Shown here: piece after piece, positions 60,560 through 64,000 of the stretch
Layout: each line of letters opens with the position of its first letter
How positions within the stretch are numbered: the stretch's first letter is position 1
Origin: Halorubrum aethiopicum
GTDB taxonomy: Archaea; Halobacteriota; Halobacteria; Halobacteriales; Haloferacaceae
DNA length: 64,000 nt
NCBI RefSeq assembly: GCF_001542905.1
Contig: NZ_LOAJ01000001.1
Location: 2,418,001 to 2,482,000, forward strand
Direction: 5' to 3'
Program-made: the position numbers and the translations under genes
Notes under the pieces: generated by a model
The model's database searches: none
Seen by the model: only the letters and a program-made list of their open reading frames with translations
Told to the model about the DNA's origin: nothing

Positions 60560-61516
60560 GTGAGACGATCGATCCCGCTCGGCTCCGTGCTCGTCGGGCT
60601 CGTCGCGGCCGCCGTCGGCGTGTTCGTGGCCACCGCCGAGCCGCTCGCCGGGTGGCCCGCGGTCGGCGACTACCCGGCGAACCTCGTCGCCGAGCGGCTG
60701 GCGTTCGTGCTCGCGCTGTTCGCGCTGCTCTTCGGCACCTATCGGCTGCTCGCGGACGTGCTGATGCGCTCCGCGAACAAGCGGCGCGCGTACAACACGC
60801 GGAACCTGCTTCGGCTCGCGTTCGGGTTCGTCGGGACCGTCGGGACGCTCGCGGTGTTGACCGACAACTGGCTCGGGCTCCTCTTCTCGCTCGGCGTCAT
60901 CGGGTTCGCGATCACCTTCGCGCTCCAGCAGCCGCTGCTCTCGCTCATCGCGTGGGTGTACATCACGGTCAAGCAGCCGTACGGGGTCGGGGACCGGGTC
61001 CGCATCGGCGACGCCAAGGGCGACGTGATCGAGGTGGAGTTCCTCGTGACGACGCTGTGGGAGATCAACGGCGAGCTCGTCAGCACGAACCAGCCGTCCG
61101 GCCGGGTCGTGACCGTCCCCAACAGCGTCGTGCTCTCCTCGAACGTGGTCAACTTCGGCGGGGGCGGGTCGCCGTACGTGTGGAACGAGGTCGCGATCCA
61201 GGTCGCCTACGAGACGGACCTCGAGTTCGCCCGCGGGCTCATGCGCGAGGAGGCGACCGAGCTGCTCGGCGCGGAGATGGCCGAGGGGATCGCCGCCTAC
61301 CGGGACGCACTCTCGGAGACGCCCGTCGAATTGGAGGTCCACGACGGGCCGACGGTCAACGTGACGCAGGCTGAGTCGTGGGTCGAGCTCCGCCTCCGAT
61401 ACCTCACGCATCCGCGACGCGGTCAGCGCGTCAAAAACCGGCTGTACGAGCGGATCCTCGGCCGGTTCAACGAGCATCCCGATCGGGTGTCGTTCCCGGT
61501 GAGCCGGAACCGCTAG
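60560..61516 (+). CDS. mscS: Mechanosensitive channel of the MscS family
   Basis: 318 residues from GTG. Three to four TM helices (about 5-26, 43-62, 85-105, 107-127). The pore helix GVIGFAITFALQQPLLSLIAWVYITVKQPYGVGDRVRI leads to the beta domain with VVTVPNSVVLSSNVVNF and a C-terminal cytoplasmic cage domain. It opens under membrane tension and releases solutes in hypo-osmotic shock, of obvious use to a halophile. It starts 74 bases after the carbamoylase-type gene on the same strand. Confidence 0.88.
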   Translation: MRRSIPLGSVLVGLVAAAVGVFVATAEPLAGWPAVGDYPANLVAERLAFVLALFALLFGTYRLLADVLMRSANKRRAYNTRNLLRLAFGFVGTVGTLAVLTDNWLGLLFSLGVIGFAITFALQQPLLSLIAWVYITVKQPYGVGDRVRIGDAKGDVIEVEFLVTTLWEINGELVSTNQPSGRVVTVPNSVVLSSNVVNFGGGGSPYVWNEVAIQVAYETDLEFARGLMREEATELLGAEMAEGIAAYRDALSETPVELEVHDGPTVNVTQAESWVELRLRYLTHPRRGQRVKNRLYERILGRFNEHPDRVSFPVSRNR

Positions 61517-61587
61517 CCGGATCGGGACCGTTCGGGGGATCGACACGGAGCGGTGGAGTTAGGTGCCGCCCTCACGATTTGGATACG

Positions 61588-61869
61588 ATGGAAGCGGCAC
61601 TCTGGTACGTGTTGACCGGAACGCGGGGCGGCTCGAACCGCGTCCGGCTATTGCGGGCGCTCGACGAGCGCCCGCGGAACGCGAACCAGCTGGCCGAGGA
61701 TCTCGATCTGGACTACAAGACGGTGCGACACCACCTCGACGTCCTGATGGAAAACGGCGTCGTCGAGAGCAGCGGTGACGACTACGGCGCGGTCTACCTG
61801 CCGACGCCGCGGGCACGCCAGCACTGGGAGACGATAGAAACGATCATGGAGCAAACGGATGACACGTGA
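61588..61869 (+). CDS. ArsR-like winged-helix regulator
   Basis: 93 residues. A compact wHTH: GSNRVRLLRALDERPRNANQLAEDLDLDYKTVRHHLDVLMENGVVESSGDDYGAVYLPTPRARQHWE. The recognition helix DYKTVRHHLDVL is typical of the haloarchaeal ArsR/HTH_20 group, with no metal-binding cysteines. It is probably cotranscribed or coregulated with the membrane protein 88 bases downstream. Its candidate sites are the palindromes at 61899-61915 and 62452-62468. Confidence 0.85.
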   Translation: MEAALWYVLTGTRGGSNRVRLLRALDERPRNANQLAEDLDLDYKTVRHHLDVLMENGVVESSGDDYGAVYLPTPRARQHWETIETIMEQTDDT

Positions 61870-61898
61870 ACGGCGGCTCCGATCGCCGGATCGGCGCG

Positions 61899-61915
61899 AA
61901 ATTCGGAACGAATTT
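61899..61915. promoter_or_regulatory. Perfect palindrome before the small membrane protein gene
   Basis: AAATTCG-GAA-CGAATTT is a perfect 7-3-7 dyad. The shared block TTCGGAACGAATTTGGG (61902-61918) is repeated exactly at 62452-62468. It ends about 6 bases before a TATA-like GGTTATAC (61923-61930) of the gene at 61957, so it would overlap the BRE. A repressor, plausibly the regulator at 61588, may bind here. Confidence 0.6.
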
Positions 61916-61956
61916 GGGAAAGCGGTTATACCCCCACACCCGATAGCAGGTGTACG

Positions 61957-62265
61957 ATGAGTTTCTGGTTCGACGTGGCACGGTTCTCCGCGGGGCTGAA
62001 CGTAGCCCTGCTCCTCGCGCTCGTCTGGGTGTGGGGACGGAACTACCTCCAGTTCCGGTCGAAACACACCCTCGGACTGGTGATGTTCGGCGGGTTTCTG
62101 CTCGGCGAGAACGCGCTCGCGCTCTACATCTATCTGGTCGATCCGATGCTGTCGGCGTGGTTCGCGAGCGAGGCGGTCCCTCCGGTCGCCTGGCGGGCCA
62201 TGATGGGGCTCCACGTGCTCCAGACGGTCGGACTGCTGTTTCTCGTGTGGGTCACGTGGGACTGA
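61957..62265 (+). CDS. Small three-helix membrane protein (DUF7521-like)
   Basis: 102 residues with three TM helices (about 10-27, 37-57 and 80-100) around a conserved WGRNYLQFRSKHTLGLVMFGGFLLGENALALYIYLVDP loop. I associate this with the haloarchaeal DUF7521 group found beside wHTH regulators. ATG 61957 is about 27-34 bases after the TATA box, so leaderless. The palindrome upstream suggests repression by the neighbouring regulator. Confidence 0.75.
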   Translation: MSFWFDVARFSAGLNVALLLALVWVWGRNYLQFRSKHTLGLVMFGGFLLGENALALYIYLVDPMLSAWFASEAVPPVAWRAMMGLHVLQTVGLLFLVWVTWD

Positions 62266-62451
62266 GGGCGACGACCGACACCGGTCTCCAGTCCCGTTCC
62301 GCGCATGGCTCGTCCCGATCACGGATCGAGAACCCCCGCAGCCTGAGCGACGCCGCCGCACCCCGATCGTTTCCACCTCGTCACGGCCCGGATAACCGCC
62401 TCCTCCTCGTCGGGGGCCGGATAGCCGTCTCAACGGCCGATCCGGTTCGGT

Positions 62452-62509
62452 TTCGGAACGAATTTGGGTGGGAAGACGGCCGTAGTTCGGCAAATCGCTT
62501 TTTATATCC
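62452..62509 (+). promoter_or_regulatory. Second copy of the palindromic block and TATA box before the DUF7282-type gene
   Basis: TTCGGAACGAATTTGGG at 62452-62468 matches 61902-61918 base for base; its left flank is less symmetric. The TATA box CTTTTTATATCC (62498-62509) is about 18-29 bases before ATG 62527. The rest of the 261-base gap 62266-62526 holds no gene I can support. Confidence 0.55.
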
Positions 62510-62526
62510 TCTCGGTCGACTCTTCC

Positions 62527-64000
62527 ATGCGCAACAGCGCATTCACATCGGCGATGGTGATCGTGCTCGTCGTGTCGGCAGTCGCCGGCGCGGCGGGCGC
62601 GGTCACGGCACAGAGTACGGACCAAGCGACGAGCGTGAGCTTCTCCGGCGGAACGTCCGGCGGGTCCACGGTCGTCGTCGACGAAGTCCGCGTTCCCGAC
62701 GGCGGGTTCGTGACGATCCACGACGGCACGCTGGCCGACGGCGACGTGCTCGGCAGCGTCGTCGGCACGAGCGCGTACCTCGAGGCCGGGACACACGAGA
62801 ACGTGACCGTCGAGCTCACCGACGAGATCGACACGGGCACGTTCCACGCGATGGCCCACCGGGACACCGACGACGACCGCGCGTACACGTTCGTCTCCTC
62901 GAACGGCGGGGCCGACGGCCCCTACACGGTCGACGGCGAGATCGTGATGGAGAACGCGGAGGTGACCGCGTCGGCGACCGTCGAGGCGGTCGACCAGCCC
63001 ACCGAGGGTAGCTCGGTCGTCGTCGACCGCGTCGAACTGAGCGAGGGCGGGTTCGTGACGGTCCACGACTCCTCGCTCGGCGACGGCGCGGTCTTCGAGA
63101 GCATCCGCGGCACGAGCGAGTACTTGGAGGCCGGCGTCCACGAGGACGTTCGCGTCCGGCTCGACGACCCCCTGACCGAGAACGACTCGCTGTTCGCGAT
63201 GGCTCACCGGGACACGAACGACGACGAGACGTACGACTTCCCCGCCACCGAGGGCGAGGCGGACGGCCCCTACCTCGACGGCGGCGACGAGATCGTGATG
63301 GCCGGCTTCGACGCCGACCTCGACGACGAGGCTCGCGCGACGTTCGCCGCACAGGCGAGCGGCGGCAACGCGGTCGTCGTCGACGAGGTGTACCTGCCTG
63401 ACGGCGGGTTCGTGACGATGCACGACTCCTCGCTCGGCGACGGCGCGGTCTTCGAGAGCATCCGCGGCACGAGCGACTACCTCGAACCCGGCATCCACCG
63501 GGAGGTCGTCGTCTCGCTCGACGACCCCCTGACCGAGGACGACTCGCTGTTCGCGATGGCCCACCGTGACACGAACGACAACGAGACGTACGACTTCCCC
63601 GCCACCGAGGGCGAGGCGGACGGGCCGTACACCACCGACTCCGGCGACGTCGTGATGGACGACGGTGCGGTGACCGTCTCCGCGAGCGTCGCCTTCGACG
63701 GGCAGACCGCCGGCGGAACGACGGTCACCGTCGACCGCGTCGACGTGAGCGAGGGCGGGTTCGTGACGATCCACGACGCGTCGCTCGCCGGCGGTGCGGT
63801 CTTCGATTCGGTTCGCGGAACGAGCGAGTACCTCGAACCCGGCGTTCACGAGGACGTCGTGGTCGAACTCGACGAGCCGATCCGCGACACCCACCGGCTG
63901 GTCGCGATGCCGCACACGGACTCGGACGACGACCGGGCCTACGACTTCGTCGAGACCGAGGGGGAGAACGACGGCCCCTACCTCGACGGCGACGACGAGA
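62527..64000 (+). CDS. Secreted repeat protein with DUF7282-type domains (3' truncated by window)
   Basis: Open from ATG 62527 to the window end (491 codons), so the C-terminus is missing. A signal peptide (about 1-28, MRNSAFTSAMVIVLVVSAVAG...TAQ) is followed by four repeats of about 110-120 residues, each with VxVDxVxxxxGGFVTxHD, SxLGDGAVFxSxRGTSxYLExGxHxxVxVxLD, xxxLxAMxHRDTxDDxxYDF, then DGPY. The second and third repeats are almost identical in DNA over about 200 bases (63049-63262 and 63409-63622), indicating recent duplication or conversion. I associate the domain with haloarchaeal DUF7282 surface proteins of unknown role. Confidence 0.85.
   Translation, partial: MRNSAFTSAMVIVLVVSAVAGAAGAVTAQSTDQATSVSFSGGTSGGSTVVVDEVRVPDGGFVTIHDGTLADGDVLGSVVGTSAYLEAGTHENVTVELTDEIDTGTFHAMAHRDTDDDRAYTFVSSNGGADGPYTVDGEIVMENAEVTASATVEAVDQPTEGSSVVVDRVELSEGGFVTVHDSSLGDGAVFESIRGTSEYLEAGVHEDVRVRLDDPLTENDSLFAMAHRDTNDDETYDFPATEGEADGPYLDGGDEIVMAGFDADLDDEARATFAAQASGGNAVVVDEVYLPDGGFVTMHDSSLGDGAVFESIRGTSDYLEPGIHREVVVSLDDPLTEDDSLFAMAHRDTNDNETYDFPATEGEADGPYTTDSGDVVMDDGAVTVSASVAFDGQTAGGTTVTVDRVDVSEGGFVTIHDASLAGGAVFDSVRGTSEYLEPGVHEDVVVELDEPIRDTHRLVAMPHTDSDDDRAYDFVETEGENDGPYLDGDDE

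Noticed and set aside
1-64000. CRISPR array, integrase, prophage or IS transposase
   Set aside because: No regularly spaced identical short repeats, and no transposase, integrase or phage structural protein is encoded; the only mobile-like signal is the dispersed element.

Overview
The window is a GC-rich, densely coded stretch of a halophilic archaeal (Halobacteria) chromosome. The evidence is an extremely acidic proteome, archaeal basal transcription factors (TFE at 15119-15643, TFB at 34533-35507), archaetidylinositol-phosphate-type lipid synthesis, haloarchaeal histidine kinases, a sensory rhodopsin II/transducer pair, and TATA boxes about 25-30 bases before many start codons (leaderless mRNAs). 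A Halorubrum-like genus is an inference only.

Layout. 1-8511: a probable compatible-solute/amino-acid catabolic block: BCCT transporter tail, class III aminotransferase, threonine-dehydratase-like lyase, M20 amidohydrolase, 2-hydroxyacid dehydrogenase, membrane protein, an ectoine-hydrolase-like (DoeA/EutD) M24-fold protein without metal ligands, and asparaginase. 8971-24574: purC, trm56, a double-domain KaiC-like ATPase divergent from a LOV-domain histidine kinase, a dead M48 protease homologue, the tfe-DUF2110-lipoprotein-cinA block (DUF2110 is frameshifted), an NAD-kinase-like protein, a 7TM histidine kinase, map and an MFS transporter. 24604-34123: RHH-like protein, cupin, lipid synthase, adenylate kinase and hisC, FAA hydrolase, zinc-ribbon protein, MBL hydrolase, OsmC, small membrane proteins, Xaa-Pro peptidase. 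34533-49159: tfb, IMPase, NUDIX, a long disordered protein, wHTH regulator, purA, acyl-CoA dehydrogenase, htr2-sop2, MFS, MutS-related ATPase. 49226-58998: aminotransferase and an alpha-glucan cluster (double GH15, GH13 amylase, GH77 malQ). 59212-64000: carbamoylase-type hydrolase, MscS channel, then a wHTH regulator, a small membrane protein and a repeated secreted DUF7282-type protein. The last two share an operator-like palindrome.

The most unusual item is non-coding. A roughly 350-400 bp dispersed element occurs as three near-complete copies (8586-8941, 21623-21969, 31860-32258) and two partial copies (about 23126-23300, 59030-59124), all between genes. The copies differ in sequence but keep paired helices by compensatory changes. 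They retain an invariant GGGC/GGGG internal loop and a tandem GA/GA internal loop, as expected for a structured RNA or a folded non-autonomous mobile element. I know of no name for it.

Other leads are the proposed ectoine catabolic island, the LOV kinase/KaiC pair, the catalytic-residue losses in the M48 and GH15 proteins, and the shared palindrome at 61899 and 62452.
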